Translations under genes and position numbers: made by a program | In this document: positions 1 through 13,775 of the stretch, in pieces | Numbering within the stretch: the first letter of the stretch is position 1 | Layout of the letters: each line of letters starts with the position of its first letter | Source of the DNA: Heterohyrax brucei | Lineage: Eukaryota; Chordata; Mammalia; Hyracoidea; Procaviidae | DNA: 64,000 nucleotides | Assembly: GCA_028571685.1 (NCBI GenBank) | Contig: CM053140.1 | Coordinates: 222,785,323 to 222,849,322, forward strand | Direction of reading: 5' to 3' | Notes under the pieces: generated by a model | Seen by the model: the letters and a program-made list of their open reading frames with translations, nothing else | Told to the model about the DNA's origin: nothing | The model's database searches: none

Positions 1-459
1 ACCAACTCCCACGTAAACGTTCCATACTTCCAGGAGCTCTAAAGACTCTCAGGATTTTCCTGTCATTCTTTCACAAATTTAAGCTGGGGGATAAAGAATA
101 AATATGGTAATAAAGTCAAGAGGGTATACTCGTGTTTGTCTTTGGTTGCTCTTTTTCTTCCATAGCCATCTTGTTGGAAATGACTACTTTGAATTGCCCA
201 CTGTTCGTAACCAGCTACTGATTTGTTATAGGCAAAAAAGCAAAAATATCTGCATGCATAGATATTGCCTGAAAATGTGAAAGGCCATTGTAAATCTAGT
301 CTTTCCAAAGATGCTAGTGATTATTCTGTGTATATCCATGGCACATGACTCAGGCATAGGCTTCTCCATCACACAGCTGCAAAGTCTCACCATTCTCACA
401 TCCAGGGAGCAGTCTGGCTGTATTTCTTTATACATAAATCTGATTTTTTTTTCTAACCG
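1..459. other. Unassigned sequence left of the RTE fragment
   Basis: No repeat family or gene was recognised. Two overlapping open frames of about 81 codons on the minus strand show no family resemblance and look like chance. Similarity to RTE stops near a short T-run around 442-450, so this is either the original flank or an insertion that cut off the RTE 3' end. Confidence 0.4.
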
Positions 460-2030
460 TCCATGGTACAATCAACATTCTTCACCAACACTGTAATTCA
501 AAGGCATCAATTCTTCTTCAGTCTTCCTTATTCATTGTCCAGCTTTTCATGCTTGTGAGCCAAGTGAGAATACCATGTCTTGGACTAGATACATCTTAGT
601 CTCAAGGTGACATTTTTGCTTTCTAACACTTTGAAGAGGTCTTTCTCAGCAGATTTGCCCAGTGTAATACATTCTTCAGTTTCTTGATGGCTGCTTCCAG
701 GGATGTTGACTATGGATTCAAGTTAAATGAAATCCTTGACTTTAGTATTTCCTTCACATATCATGATGTTATTTATTGGTCTAGTTTTCTTTATTTTGAG
801 GCTTAATCTGTACTAAAGGCCATAGTCTTTGATCGTCACCAGTAAGCGCTTCAAGTTCTCTTCACTTTCAGCGAGCAATGCTGTGTTGTCTGCAAAGCAC
901 AGGTTGCTAATGAGTCTTCTGCCAATTCTGATGCTGTGCTCTTCCTCATACAATCTAGCTACTTAGATTATTGGCTCAACATACACTTTAATGAGCCTGG
1001 TGAAAAACTACCCTGACTCACACCTCTCCTGATTCTAAACCATGTAGTACCCTTTTATTCTGTTTGAACAACTGCCTTTTGGTCTGTGTAGAGGTTTCTC
1101 ATGGACACAGTTGAGTGTTCTGAATTCCCATTCTTCACAACATAATCCAAAATTTGTTATGATTCATGTGGTCAAGAGCCTTGGCAGAGTGAATGAAAAA
1201 CAGGCAAACATCTTTATGGTAGTCTCTGCTTTTGGCCGAGATGTATCTGACATCAGCAATGCTATTCCTTGTTCCATGTCCTTTTCTGAATCCAGCTTGA
1301 ATTCCTGGCTATGGATGTGCTGCTGTAACCAGTTTGAAATGATCTTCTGCAAGATTTTGCTGTGTGTGATATTAATGATACTGTTTGGTAATTTTTGTAT
1401 TCTGTTGGATCACCCTTCTTTGAAATGGGCACAGATATGGACCTCTTCCACTCAGGTAGCTATCTTTCAAATATCTTGGCATAGGTAAGGGAGAATTTCC
1501 AGCGCTGCATCCATTTGTTCCATCATTTCAGCTGGCATTCCGTCGGTTCCTGGAGACATGGCTTCACCAATGCCTTCAGTGCAGCTCAGGCTTCTTGCTT
1601 CGGTGCCACTAATTCTTGGTCACATGCTATCTCCTGAAATGGTTGAACACCAACCAATTTTCCACACTGAGACTGTGTGCATCATTCCATCTTCTTTGGA
1701 AGCTTTCTGTAGCATTAAATATTTTCCCTATAGAATCCTTCAATATTGCAACCCTAAGTTTGAAGTTTTTTTTCTTCACTTATTTCAACTTTAGAAATGT
1801 TAAGCATGTTCTTCCCTTTTGTTTTTATAACTCTAGGTGTTTACACATTTATATTACACTTTGTCTTCTCAAGCTACTCTTTGAAACTTTCTGGTCAGCT
1901 CTTTTACTTCTTAATTTCTTCCTTTTGCTTTAACTACTCAACAGTCAAGTGGAAGTTTCAGAGTCTCTTCTGACATCCATTTTGGTCTTTTTTTTTTTCC
2001 CTGTCTTTTTAGTGACTCTTTTGCTTTCTT
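460..2030 (-). mobile_element. RTE (BovB-like) LINE fragment, antisense; reverse transcriptase part
   Basis: Read on the minus strand, this matches the reverse-transcriptase portion of the nearly full-length RTE at 15,968-19,138 block by block. The palm active-site box lies at 885-896 and reads FADN, where an active RTE has YADD, so the second catalytic Asp is lost. The segment just upstream, around 1,240-1,310, encodes the conserved QAGFRKGHGTR-type motif. Stops and frameshifts break the frame throughout. Both ends are missing: the endonuclease side stops abruptly at 2,030 against L1 sequence, and the 3' tail is absent left of about 460. It is non-functional. Confidence 0.85.
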
Positions 2031-5000
2031 CATGATAGATGTCCTAAGCACATCAAACAAACTAACACCATTTAAAAGTGAAACAGAGAGCTTTACAATA
2101 ATAGTAGGAGAGTTCAATACACCACTTTTAGTGAAGGATAGGACATCCATAAAGAAGATTAATAGTGACACGAAAGTTCTAAATGCCACAAACAACCAAC
2201 CTAATCTCACAGACATCTACAGAACACTCCACCCAACAACAGACAACTATACTTTCTTTTCCAATGCACATGGAACATCATCCAGAACAGATCATGTTTT
2301 GGACCATAAAGCAAACTTTAAAAAAAGTCCAAAGCATCAAAATATTACAAAGCATCTTTTCAAACCATGAATCCTTAAAGGTTGAAACCAGTAACAGAAA
2401 AAGCAAGGGGAAAAAGTTGAACATATAGAAAGTGAGCAACATTGTGCCCAAAAACTAATGGGTTGTAGAATAAATCAAGGATGGAATAAAGACATTCACA
2501 GAAGCAAATGAGAATGAAAACACATCCTACAAAAACCTTTGGGACATGGCAAAAGCAGTGCTCAGAGGTTAATTTATTTTAATAAATGTAGACAAAGTAG
2601 AAAGAGTCCAAATCAAAGCATTAACCCTACTACTCAACCAAGTAGAAAGAGAGCAGTAAAAGAAGCCCTCAGGCACCATAAGAAAGCAAATAATAAAAAC
2701 TAAAACAGAACTGAATGAGTTAGGCAACAGAAAAATCATTAAAAGTTAACAAGACCAAAAGCTGGTTCTTTGAAAAGATCAATGAACCATCGGCCAAACT
2801 GACGAAAGAAAAACAGGAGAAGAAGTAAATTACCCAAATAAGACACAAGATTGGCAATATCACAACAGAAGCAACTGAGATTTTAAAAAATCATAACAGA
2901 GTACTATGAAAAATTGTGTCCCAGCAAACTGGAAAAAGTAGAAGAAATGGACAGATTTCTAGAAACACATCACCTACATAATCTAACACAAACAGAAGTA
3001 GAGTACCTAAATAAACCCATTACAGAAGACGAGACTGAAAAGGTAATTTGGAAAGTCCTCCCCGCAGAAAAATCCAGATGGCTTCACTGAAGAATTCTAC
3101 CAAACTTCCAGAGAAGAGTTAACACCATTATTAGTAGTGGTACTACAGAGCACAAAAAAGGATGGACTATTGCCAAACCCATCCTATGAGACAATATACC
3201 AAAGCCATGTATAGAAACCACAAAAAAGGAAAATTGCACACCAATGTCTCTCATGAACTAAGACACAAGACTCTTCAACATAATTCCAGTCAATAGAATT
3301 CAGCAATGTATCAAAATCATAAATCACAATGACTAAGCAAGATTCATGCCAGGGATTCAAGGATGGATCAGCATTAGAAAATCACTCAATATAATCAACC
3401 TACATAAACAACACAAAAGACAAGAACCAGTTGATTTTTGTCAGTTGATGCAGAGAAGTCATTTGACAAAGTCCAGCACCACTTCGTATTAAAAATTCTC
3501 AGCAAAATAGGAAGAGAAGGGGTTTTCCATACCTCAACAGAGTAATGGGCATCAAGCAAAGCCAACAGCCAACATCATTCTAAATAGAGGGAGTCTGAAA
3601 GCATTCGTTCTGGGAAGAGGAATCAGTCAAGGATACCCTTTCTCAGCACTTTTATTCACCATTGCGCTGGAGGTTCCAGCCAGAGCACTCAGCCTAGTAA
3701 GGAAGTAGTAAAAGTATCTCTGTTCAAGCAAGGTATGATCTAACACACAGAAAACTCAAAAGAATCCATCAAAAAACTAGTGAAACTAAGAGTTCAACTT
3801 ATCAGGATAAAAGATAAACATGTAAAATCCGTTGGATTCCTTAGCACTAACAAAGAGACCATCAAAGAGGAAATCACAAAATCAATACCACTTACAGTAG
3901 CCCCAAGAACATAAAATACTTAGGAATAAATCTAAACAGAGATATAAAAGACTTATATAAACAAAATTACAAGATACTACTGCAAGAAACCAAGAGATCT
4001 AAGTAAGCGAAGACACCTACCTTGCTACAGATGGGAAGACTTAATGTCATGAAAATGCCTATTCTATCCAAAGCAATATATAAATACAATGCAATCCCAA
4101 TACAAATTCCAATGGTGTTTTTTAATGAGATAGAGAAACAAACCACCACCTTCGTATGAAAATGGAAGAAGCCCTGGATAAGTAAAGCATTACTGAAGAA
4201 GAAGAAAAAAGTGTGAGGTGTCACACTACCTGACTTTAGAATATATAAAACTGCTGCCATGGTAGTCAAAACAGCCTGGTACTGTTAAAAAGCAGATGTG
4301 TAGATCAGTGGAACAGAACTGAGAATCCAGATGTAACATCAACCACTTACGAGCAGCCGATTTTTTATGATGGTCCATAGTCTCTAAACTGGGGAAAAGA
4401 TAGTCTGTTTAACAAATGGTGTTGGCATAACTGGATATCCACCTGCAAAAAAAAAATGGAAGATATATTTCTCACACCATGCACAAAAACAAATTCAAAA
4501 TGGATCAAAGACCTAAATATAAAATATAAAATGATAAAGATCCTGGAAGAAAAAAATGGGAACAATGCAGAGAATCCTAGTACATGGCATATGCCCAGTG
4601 CCACTGAGTTGGTTCCAACTCATAGCAACCCTATAGGTCAGAGTAGAACTGCCCCAAAGAATTTCCAAGGAGCACCTAAGCAGATTTGAACTGCTGACCT
4701 CTCAGACTACAAAATTATTACCAACTGCACAAACACCAGATTAGAAAATAAATAATTGAGAACTCCTGAAAAATCAAACACACTCATCCAAAGACTTCAC
4801 CAAAAGAGTAAAAAGGCTACCTATAGACTGGGAAGAAAAGTTGGTAATCACAAATCTACTCAGCATCTAGTCTCCATAATTTACAAGGTACTGCAAAACC
4901 TCAACAAGAAAAGCACAAATAACCCAATTAAAATATGGGCAAAGGATATGAACAAGAGCTTTACCAAATAAGACATCCAGGACGCTAACAAATATGTGAA

Positions 5001-5536
5001 GAAATATTCGCAATCATTAGCCATTAGAGAACTCCAAATCAAAACTACAATGAGATACCATCTCACCCCAACAAGGCTGACACTAATCCAAAAAAAACAC
5101 AAAATAGCAGATGTTGGAGAGGTTGTAGAGAGATTGGAACGGTTCTACACAGCTGGTGGGAATGTACAATGGTACATCCACTTTAGAAATCAATTTGGTG
5201 CTTTCTTAAAGAGCTAGAAATAGAGCTATCATATAATCCAGGAATCCCACTGCTCAGAGTAGATCCTAGAGAAATAACAAACATCATCCGAATGGATATA
5301 TGTGCAACGATGTTTACTGCGGCACTCAACACTGTCTACAACAGCAAAAAGATGCAGTCAACCTAGGTGCCCATCAACAGAGGAATGTATAAACAAACTA
5401 TGATATATCATATAGTGGTATACTATGCAATGAAAAACAACAAAGATAACCTTGGGAAACATCTGATAACATGGAGTTATCTGGAAGACATTATACTGAG
5501 TGAAATTGGCTACAAAAGGACAAATGTTTTATGAGA
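2031..5536 (+). pseudogene. L1 ORF2 remnant (endonuclease C-part, reverse transcriptase, C-terminal domain)
   Basis: ORF2 protein nicks target DNA and reverse-transcribes the L1 RNA at the nick. This copy opens with the endonuclease segment IVGEFNTPL (the family's GDFNTPL) and IYRTLHPTTDNYTFFSNAHG at about 2,100-2,270. Later pieces encode the MNKSFTK and [17 protein letters not shown]-terminal motifs (about 4,945-5,100). Many stops and frameshifts separate the pieces, and a SINE lies inside at 4,594-4,739, so no protein can be made. Length corresponds roughly to the last 1,150 codons of a normal ORF2 of about 1,275. The stop region is placed near 5,530 by comparison with the L1 ending at 31,143. 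Confidence 0.85.
4594..4739 (-). mobile_element. AfroSINE, antisense
   Basis: Read on the minus strand, the copy has the tRNA-like head (4,680-4,739, diverged), the core 'TTCCAAGGAGC' complement and the 3' end shared with RTE tails (GTTGGTTCCAACTCATAG as read on the plus strand near 4,610). L1 ORF2 sequence is continuous on both sides, so the SINE inserted after the L1. It has the short middle of the HSP subfamily. Confidence 0.85.
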
Positions 5537-6510
5537 ACAGTATTATAAGGACTTAAAAGTTTTAAGAACAGAAGAAAATCTTCTTTGATGGTTACAAGGG
5601 AGAGGAGAGAGGATAAGGTATAATCACAGATTAGATAGTAGATAGGAATTGGTTTAAGTGATGGAAGGGTCAGCATGCAGTAGAAGGGAGATTATCACTG
5701 CTGGCCTATACCAAAAGCTAAGAGTTTCCTAAATACAACCCAACATTTAGAAGATGAGAGTAGCAGGGGCAAGAGTCTGGGTACCATGGTTTCAGGGGAC
5801 ATCTAGGTCAACTGGCATTACAAAGTTCTTTTGAGCAAATGTTCTGCATTCCAGTTTGGTGAGTGGTGCTAGCAAGTGGTCATCAAAGAAGCATTAATTG
5901 GTCTCAGCCTACCTGGAGCAAAGGAGAAAGAAGAGCATCAGCAACATAAGTGCAAGCCCAAGAGACAGAAAGGGCGACGTACAACAGAAATAACATCAAC
6001 ACGAGACCCAAAGAACTAGGCAGTGCCCAGCCACCACCAAAAGCTGATCTTATAGGGAACTCAACAAAAAAAATCTGATGAAGCAAGAGAAATGTGGAAT
6101 TCAGAGCTCAAAAGCTTGTAAAAACACCAGATTTGATTAACTGATATATTGGAAGGTCCCCAGAAAATGTGTCCTCCGAACTCTCTGTTAACCCAAAGCT
6201 GAAACCGTTATGGAAGCCAATTCTTCAGACAAAGACAGAACTGATATATAAGACTTCAAATGATACTAATGAGGAGTATGCTTCTTGGCATGAGCGCATA
6301 ACTGGACATTGCTGCTCAGACATGACCTGGAACATAGGAGGAGTACAGGAGCCGGTCAAACAGATGTGAGAAGTACGGGTTGGAGGACAGTAGTGTCAGA
6401 GTAGTGTCCTATCAGTGTGGGGAGAGTAGCTAGGGTTACAAGGAAAAGTGTGTTTAAGTTTTTGTTTGGGAAACTGACTATAGGTACAAATTTTCACTTA
6501 GACACAATAA

Positions 6511-7689
6511 TAATAACAATAAAAGAAACAGTGTTTCTAAGGCTGAAACAGAAAATCTGCCAGCTACCAGGAGATTTTACCCATACCTTTAGAAAAAAAA
6601 TTGAGACAATGTCCTGAGCTGAAATTCCCAGACTGTATGCCAGCCAGTGTAAAGGAAAGGAAGGGAAGAAAGAGAAAGAGACAGGAACAGAAACAGAAAC
6701 ACAGAGAGGGAGAGAGAGTAAAGATTCTTATCTATACTTGAGGAAGATCAACTACTAAGCAATGTTAGATAAAAATGAGAATTAATGGAAAAAATACAAA
6801 CTGTACCCAGATTTATGATAATAGCCTAGCATGGTAACTGATCAACTTTCTATTTATTAGCTGACTATGAATTTGCTTTACTTGTGGATAGGAAGATACA
6901 AAGTATAGACATAATAGCAAGTGTTCAGTCTTTGCAAGGCAACCTGAGCCCTAGCACGCCATTGTTCTGTAACCCTGAATGAAGATGTTCAGGTTTTTAA
7001 ACTGAGGACACTAAAGCTGTCTGGAAAGCGTACTGTGAGGGTTAAATGAAGTAGCTTATACAGAGTTATGTAATAAATACTCAGGAAAGGATGATTCCTT
7101 CTTGCTGAATGCATCTTTCTACCATTCAGGATTTGGTTTACAAGAAAATTTTATGTTTTTAAACAAATTATTTGAAAATCATTCGTATAAATACAATGGT
7201 CTAAAATAGAAAACTTCCCACATCTCCAAAAACAAAGCCCACCCGCTGCCATTGCCACGTGCCGTCGAGTGGGATCCGAGTCCTGGCGACCCTAGGGGCC
7301 CGGGTACAACCCGCTGCCGTTACAAAACAAACAAAAAACCCCCTTAGATGTAATTTACAAGACCATTCACATTCAAGTCTGCTGCCACCTAGTGGCAGCA
7401 TTCTGCATAATATTTTGGGAAAGGGAAGGGATGTGTGTGTGGGCACGCCTGAAGCATTCCTAACCATTCCTTACTGGAGAGGGTTTAGACAACAAGCTTT
7501 TGAAACCATATTTTCCTAATCAATATTTTGTGAAGCTTTGGAATGTCATGAAAATGCCTGAAATTATAATGAGTACTTTCTAAATTCATCACTAAAATCA
7601 TCAATTTCAATACCACCCTCACGCATTACCCTGGTTGCAGCCTCAGGTCAAAAAGCTTAGAAATTCCTTTAAAAGAGTAATGTAAAAAT
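6511..7689. other. Unassigned sequence with a purine-rich patch and a MIR-like scrap
   Basis: A purine-rich run (GGAAAG and GAGA steps) lies at about 6,651-6,720. Sequence at about 6,960-7,085 faintly resembles a MIR 3' end (a TGAGGGTTAAATGA-like block, then TAATAAATACTCAG). A GC-rich SINE scrap at 7,217-7,335 is listed separately. No gene was recognised. Confidence 0.4.
7217..7335 (-). mobile_element. Rearranged AfroSINE 3'-end scrap
   Basis: Sequence at 7,258-7,290 (TGCCGTCGAGT, CGAGTCCTGGCGACCCTA) matches the antisense 3' end of AfroSINE, but the rest of the SINE is missing. The words 'cccgctgcc' (7,240) and 'cccgctgcc' (7,310) occur on both sides, suggesting an internal duplication. It retains CpG dinucleotides and a GC-rich composition that stand out from the AT-rich surroundings. 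Confidence 0.5.
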
Positions 7690-8520
7690 AAAGCAGGTAA
7701 TGAAGCCAAAGGAAAAACAAAAAAGGAAAAATGTAGATACATTGGGCTCGTTCAACACAAAAACTTCTGTGTGTTAAAGGGTACCATCAAGAAAGTGAAT
7801 AGACAAGCCATACAAAGGGAGATGTTTGCAAAGCATTACCTGACAAAGGATTTGTATCTAGCATATATAAAGGATTCCTACAACTCAATAATAAAAAGAC
7901 AACAGCTCAATTTTAAAAGGTTCAAACGATCTACAATTAACTGACAGAAGAATAAATGTTCAGCATCATTAATCATCAGGGAAATGCAAATCGAGATCAA
8001 AACAGACACCACCTCACACCCTTTAGAATGGCAATAATCAAAAAGACAAATAATAAATGCTGGCAAGCCAGTCAAATGCTGGCAAGGGTGTGGCAAAACT
8101 GGAATACTCACACACTGCTGGGGGCAATGTAAAGTTGGGGTAGCCCCTATGGAAGCAGTTTGGTAATTTCTCAGATGGTTAAACAGAGTTACTGTATAAT
8201 CAAGCAATTCTATTTCTAGGTTTAGATATGCAAAGGTGTGCCTGAATGTTCATGACAGCTTTGTTTGTAAGAGCTAAAAAGTGAAAACAATCCAAACACC
8301 TATCAACCAACAAATGCAGTGGCACATCATTGGGCAGTAAAACAGAATGAAGTTCTGAGACACGCAGCATGCACTGATATATGTATACACACGGATGGAC
8401 CTTAAAAATACCATGGAAGTAAGAAAAAGTCATTAATTCATGTATTATGTGATGCTACTTACATGAAATGTCCAGAATAGGTAAAGCTACAGAGGCAGAA
8501 AGTACATCTATGTTTGCTTA

Positions 8521-9227
<707 letters not shown>

Positions 9228-9229
<2 letters not shown>

Positions 9230-9358
9230 CCATTACTATCCAGTCTATTCTGACTAATAGTGACCCTACAGGTCAGAGTAGAACTGCCTCACAGAGTTTC
9301 CAAGGAGCACCTGGTGGATTTCAACTGCCAACCTTTTGGTCAGCAGACATAGCACATT
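9228..9358 (-). mobile_element. AfroSINE, antisense, inserted in old L1
   Basis: Plus-strand landmarks in order: TAGTGACCCTACAGGTCAGA, GTAGAACTGCC, TTTCCAAGGAGCACCTGG, then the tRNA-like head CAACCTTTTGGTCAGCAG. The middle is short (HSP type). The 3' end, with the RTE-like tail, faces the long purine tract. The last bases of the head merge with L1 sequence near 9,358. Confidence 0.9.
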
Positions 9359-9545
9359 TAGGACTGGGAGAAGATGGGGAGAAGTGTCATGGCTAATTGA
9401 CATGGGATTTATTTAGAGTATGATAAGCCAGCCAAGCCAAGTGCCATCAGATGTTCTAAAAATGATTGTGACAATACAAAAAGTCATTGAATTGTACACT
9501 TGAAGTGGGTAAATTGTATGGCATGTGAATTGTACCTCAAGAAAG

Positions 9546-11787
9546 TTGATCTATGAATCTATCAGGCTCAGAAATATAAGGGAAAAGTGGTCTGCCATCT
9601 CTCCCCCATGCAAACCATGGCTCCTCTAGCATAAACTTTAAGAACAGAAAATGCCCATTAGAAGCTAATTTTTGTAGAAACAAATCTTTTTGAGAAACTA
9701 ATTTGGAGTTTTGGAAACTTTTTTCTGCTACAGGAAGATTCCTGATAATTTCCCCCCGTAAAAAGAGAAGTCTGTTTTAGCCTTAATGGTACTCATCAAA
9801 ATGGGAAAATAATTCATCTTCATGTCTAATTATAACAAGATTTTCTTCAACTACTTAGAGCAGAGCTAATCTCAAGCATGTGGCTATTGAATTGTTCCTT
9901 TAGTGATCTGAGCGTGCCAACTATACTCCCTCCATAACATACATGTATGAACCCACACATATATACACACACACACGTATGAGTGCACACAAACCTCTAG
10001 TGCATTACGTGATGACATGGAATGGCTTGAGGAAACCTCAGGGCAGGCCCTAGCCAAGCCAAGTCAGCCTGAAATTGCAGCTATTCAGTTTTGGCTTCTT
10101 AATTTATCCCTAAAAACAGTCTAGACCTCTGTAGCTCACAGAAACAAACTTCAGAGTCCAAGCATTGGATAGCACATTACAAGCAACTAAGCCCTTCCAA
10201 CATGAGTTCAACCAGTGCAACCTTTCATTCCTATCTGATTCTGCTATAGTCGTAGAGACACAGCACAAGGCGTACAAGAGCCACTTTTCGTGACCTTCCT
10301 CAATCCTCTGAACAAAGCCAAGTGTCAAAATCTTTGAAAACACATAAAATGTTTGGAAGCATTTATAATACAGAAAAATAATTTCTTCTCTTCTTCCAAT
10401 TCCAAAATTAAAAAAAAAAAATCCTTACAATGTACTAGACTGAAACATTTAAATATTAAATCAGTGCCAAAAAATGATTTGTACACCTCAATACATTTTT
10501 GCAAAATTTAAACGTATTATTATCCCATCTAACAGAGTGTCTTTCAGGGACTTGAAGCTGTGTGGCCCAGAATAGGAGCCTTTTAATGAAAAATAAACAT
10601 GCAGCACATTTGACTTACAAATATGGGGGCATATATAATACTCCAGAGACACCTATTCAGTGAGGTCCATTTGCAATTGCTACTTAGTAGTATAAGCATT
10701 GCCTCCTATGCATAGAAATAGTCTTTTTCTTGTTAGATGCTGATAGTTACAACATAAAACTTCTCTCAAAAAAATAAAAATAAAATAGAGACAAATTGAA
10801 AAGGCAACACGGTGTCTATTCCCACTCAATGGAACATTCAGATTTGATCCTTAGATAGACAGCTGATTCTGTATGGGACGGGTGTAAGAATCACACACAC
10901 AATATGAAACTTGCGTATCTCTTTGATGCTGTAACAGTACCATAAACATCAGCTGCATGCTCACAGTCATTTCTGTAGCCTAGTTTGATCCATTCCGTTT
11001 CCCACTGAGAAATGTATTCTCTAAAGCCAGTAACACCAGAGAAAAAGATCTGTTTCCCCCTGTTGTTTCTCTGTCTTCACCAGAAACACTGTATGCAAAT
11101 AGCGTGTCTGCCTTTGCCACCTCCCACCACATTACAAAGTACTGGAGAGGTGGGAGAGGGAGGCTGGTGAGAGGTACTTAGCAACAGGGGGCAGGGAAAG
11201 GGTCTTGTTCACTCTTTGCTGCTGGGCAAGCAGAACAGGCACAAGATTAATGACACTCCCTGGGTGCACAGGAAGATCTCCTCCTTGTGAAAGGCCGTTC
11301 ATGAGGGCTGATAGACTTGTCATCTCTTAATAAACATCACTGATACGTCGGGAGGACAGAGCCAGAACAGAAGGGCACACCCCAGCAGAGGTTTGGCCTG
11401 GAGCGGTGGGCCTTATTCCCTCCTGTAGAATAGCCTCTGGATGTCCTCAGTTCCCTCTTGAGAGCCAGAGAGGCACGTTTGGGAGACAACACCTCCTTCC
11501 TTTGTGGACTTCCTCATTTCCCAGGTCTCTCTGAAACTGCATTCAACCAATATCCCAGTGAAGACAATACCCAAATCATGCAGATTTCTCTTCCCCCAGA
11601 AATAGAGGGCACTTCACATGCTGTTGACTTCCCTGGTGCCTCAGGTAGCTTCTTTTAAGTTTTTCAGAGTGACAGACACAAAGAATGTGATTAAGTTTCT
11701 TAAAGTCTCAAAGTGGCAGGAACAACTGCAGCAGAAGCTGCGGACTCTGTGAAGTTATGCACACCTTTCCTTCTCTCTCTACCCATC
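9546..11787. other. Unassigned, probably unique sequence
   Basis: An AT-leaning stretch of 2.2 kb. A short alternating TA/CA patch lies at about 9,956-9,980. The longest minus-strand open frame (10,110-10,343, 77 codons) resembles no family I know and has no obvious splice or codon support. Nothing here supports a gene or a recent repeat. Confidence 0.5.
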
Positions 11788-12184
11788 TGTATGGCTTGAA
11801 TATGAGCTCCCCTTCAAAAACAATGCCAGTGAATGAGATGATGGTTGGAGAAGCAGTGTATTTCTTCGCATGCTTATCAGTTAAATTAAGGAAATCATAC
11901 TGCAGCACAGTGAGCCCTAATCTTCATCCCTTCTGAGTGACATTTGATAAAACAGAAGGGCAGACCAGGAAATAGGGTTGGATATAAGAGAAGGTAGCAC
12001 GCGAGGATCAAGCCACGCCAAGAAATGGGCTTATAGAAGCCAAGAGTCAAGGAGGGATTTTCCCTTAGAACCAACAGAAAGACCATAGCCCTGCCACTTC
12101 TCTGAAATCAGACATCTAAACTGTGAGAAAATACTTCTCTGTTCTTCAAATAAGAACCCCAATAAACCCTAACAAACCAAGACA
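11788..12184 (+). mobile_element. Old MaLR-like solo LTR
   Basis: The layout follows mammalian MaLR long terminal repeats: a start like TGTATGGCTTGAA at 11,788, GTGAGCCCTAAT mid-way (11,909), GAACCAACAGAAAGACC near 12,067, then CTGTGAGAAAATACTTCTCTG (the family's polyadenylation-signal block) at 12,121 and a terminal AACAAACCAAGACA. No internal retroviral genes flank it. It is strongly diverged. The assignment could be to another MaLR or MER LTR, and the 5' limit is approximate. Confidence 0.55.
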
Positions 12185-13284
12185 CCAACTTGTAAACAGT
12201 TCCTGAAACACAACTTTCCCCACAACTGTTTTTTTGATTGATTTATGCCCACAATCCACAGAGGGATTTCTCAGTGTCTTCCCCACTTGAGTTCCCCAGA
12301 GAGCTTATCTCTGTTTGCCCATCCAGTTACCCTCAGGAGCTGGCAAGGAGCAGAAGCATCATGGACATTTAACACTGAGGGAATGTACACGCATGGATGA
12401 ATTCCATGTTCATCCTTGCTCCTCCTCAACTTGAAACTAATTTTTAACTTGTAAATGAACTGGCAGTCATTTGAGGATTCACTCTGATTCTCACATAGAT
12501 GCTTAATTTTACCTCCAAAGGGAACCTTAGTATGTTTGCCTCTGTGTATCTGCATGTGAGCTTCTGGAGTACGGGGCCACCCTTCTCTGGGTAGCACCAA
12601 GCCCTCTTTGGAGAACGTAGAGCCTTTCCTGCCTGATGCTGCCAACGACAGCAATGAAAACATTCACTAACACCTTCTTCAGAATTGCAGACATTATTCA
12701 CTGTGTTTAAACCAGCTTCACAGCTTGAGCAGAACAAGACAGAGACATGGCCAATGGACTAAGAGGAATGGGAATTCAGAACACTCAATTGTGTCCAATG
12801 GACAGAGCTGCAGCCTGGTGTTCGCAGTGGGCCCCGATGGCCCCAGCTTTGGGATTCAACTCTATAGTTCCCATGTTTAGTCTCCCCAACAGGAAATTAC
12901 TCTTTTGATATTTTGAAGGTTTTTATGTGTAGTATGTGGTGGGGTGGGGGTGGGGGGTGTCTGTGTGTCTGTGTGTGGCCAAAGAGTGAGCTTGTATTTT
13001 CATCTTCAAATAATTGCAATTAATAAATCACAATGGAGCTGCTGTACACGTTTTGTTCCCAGGAGAATCACATTATGTTTATGTTCCCAGAAGTCAGCCT
13101 CAATTTGAACTCAAAAGTCCAGACTCAGAATTCAAGGAGATTTATAGGGTATGCAGGGGGCAAGGAAGTAGGCAGAGTTTAGATTTAGAAGCCTCTTCTG
13201 GTACCCTCTTTTGTTCTCAGTAGCAGGCCTACACCTAAGGCGAATGATTTCCTTTAGTATACCTCCGCTTTCCTCATCCTCAGA
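12185..13284. other. Unassigned sequence with one G-rich run
   Basis: No repeat family was recognised. Two overlapping minus-strand open frames (97 and 130 codons, about 12,271-12,737) have no recognisable domain. The G-rich run at 12,938-12,957 is listed separately. Confidence 0.4.
12938..12957 (+). other. G-rich run, possible two-layer G-quadruplex
   Basis: Four G tracts of 2, 4, 5 and 6, each separated by a single T, occur in 20 bases, followed by GT-rich sequence to about 12,980. The first tract has only two Gs, so the strict four-times-GGG rule is not met. A two-layer or bulged quadruplex remains possible. Confidence 0.5.
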
Positions 13285-13428
13285 CCCCAAACCAAAAACT
13301 GAACCGATTACCACAGAGTTAGTTCTGACTCAAAGTAATACTATAGCACAGAGTAGAACTGCTCCACAAAGTTTCCAAGGAGCACCTGGTACATTCAAAC
13401 TGTCCACTGTCTGGTTAGCAGCCTAACA
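13285..13428 (-). mobile_element. AfroSINE, antisense
   Basis: Starts with the tail complement CCCAAACCAAAAACTGAACC, then GAGTTAGTTCTGACTCAAAG, GTAGAACTGC, TTTCCAAGGAGCACCTGGT and the head GGTTAGCAGCC. Short middle (HSP type), moderately diverged. Confidence 0.88.
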
Positions 13429-13703
13429 GGAAGATTGCATCACTCATTGACTCTCCAGAAACCAGGCCAACAAGCTGTTCTGTAGTTTTGTAGATGGTAT
13501 TAGCTGGTAAGGTCTGTCAGAGAATCTTTCTTTTCTTAGTCTTCTTAAAACATACCAGTGATTTTAGCAGATATACTGGAATAAGCTATCTAAAAGCTCT
13601 TCAACTCAGTCCAGGCAGTAGAGCAAAGAAATAAGGACCAACAACTTCGATCCCAGGCTTTGCCGTTTGAACTGTGTGGTCTGGCCAATTTATGTCCCTC
13701 CCA

Positions 13704-13775
<72 letters not shown>

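Larger units (their letters stand above)
2031..6510 (+). mobile_element. L1 LINE, 5'-truncated, with 3' UTR
   Basis: A sense L1 starts inside the endonuclease domain of ORF2 and runs through reverse transcriptase, the C-terminal domain and a long 3' UTR. The 3' UTR (about 5,540-6,510) parallels that of the L1 ending at 31,143, including a stretch around 6,000-6,040 that is similar to 30,617-30,660. The 5' boundary abuts an antisense RTE fragment at 2,030/2,031; which came first is not clear. The end near 6,510 is approximate, set where an A-rich stretch fades into unassigned sequence. A SINE interrupts it at 4,594-4,739. Confidence 0.85.

Noticed and set aside
12938..12957. Strict G-quadruplex
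   Set aside because: Only three G tracts reach three bases, so the strict motif is not met. It is kept only as a weak two-layer candidate.
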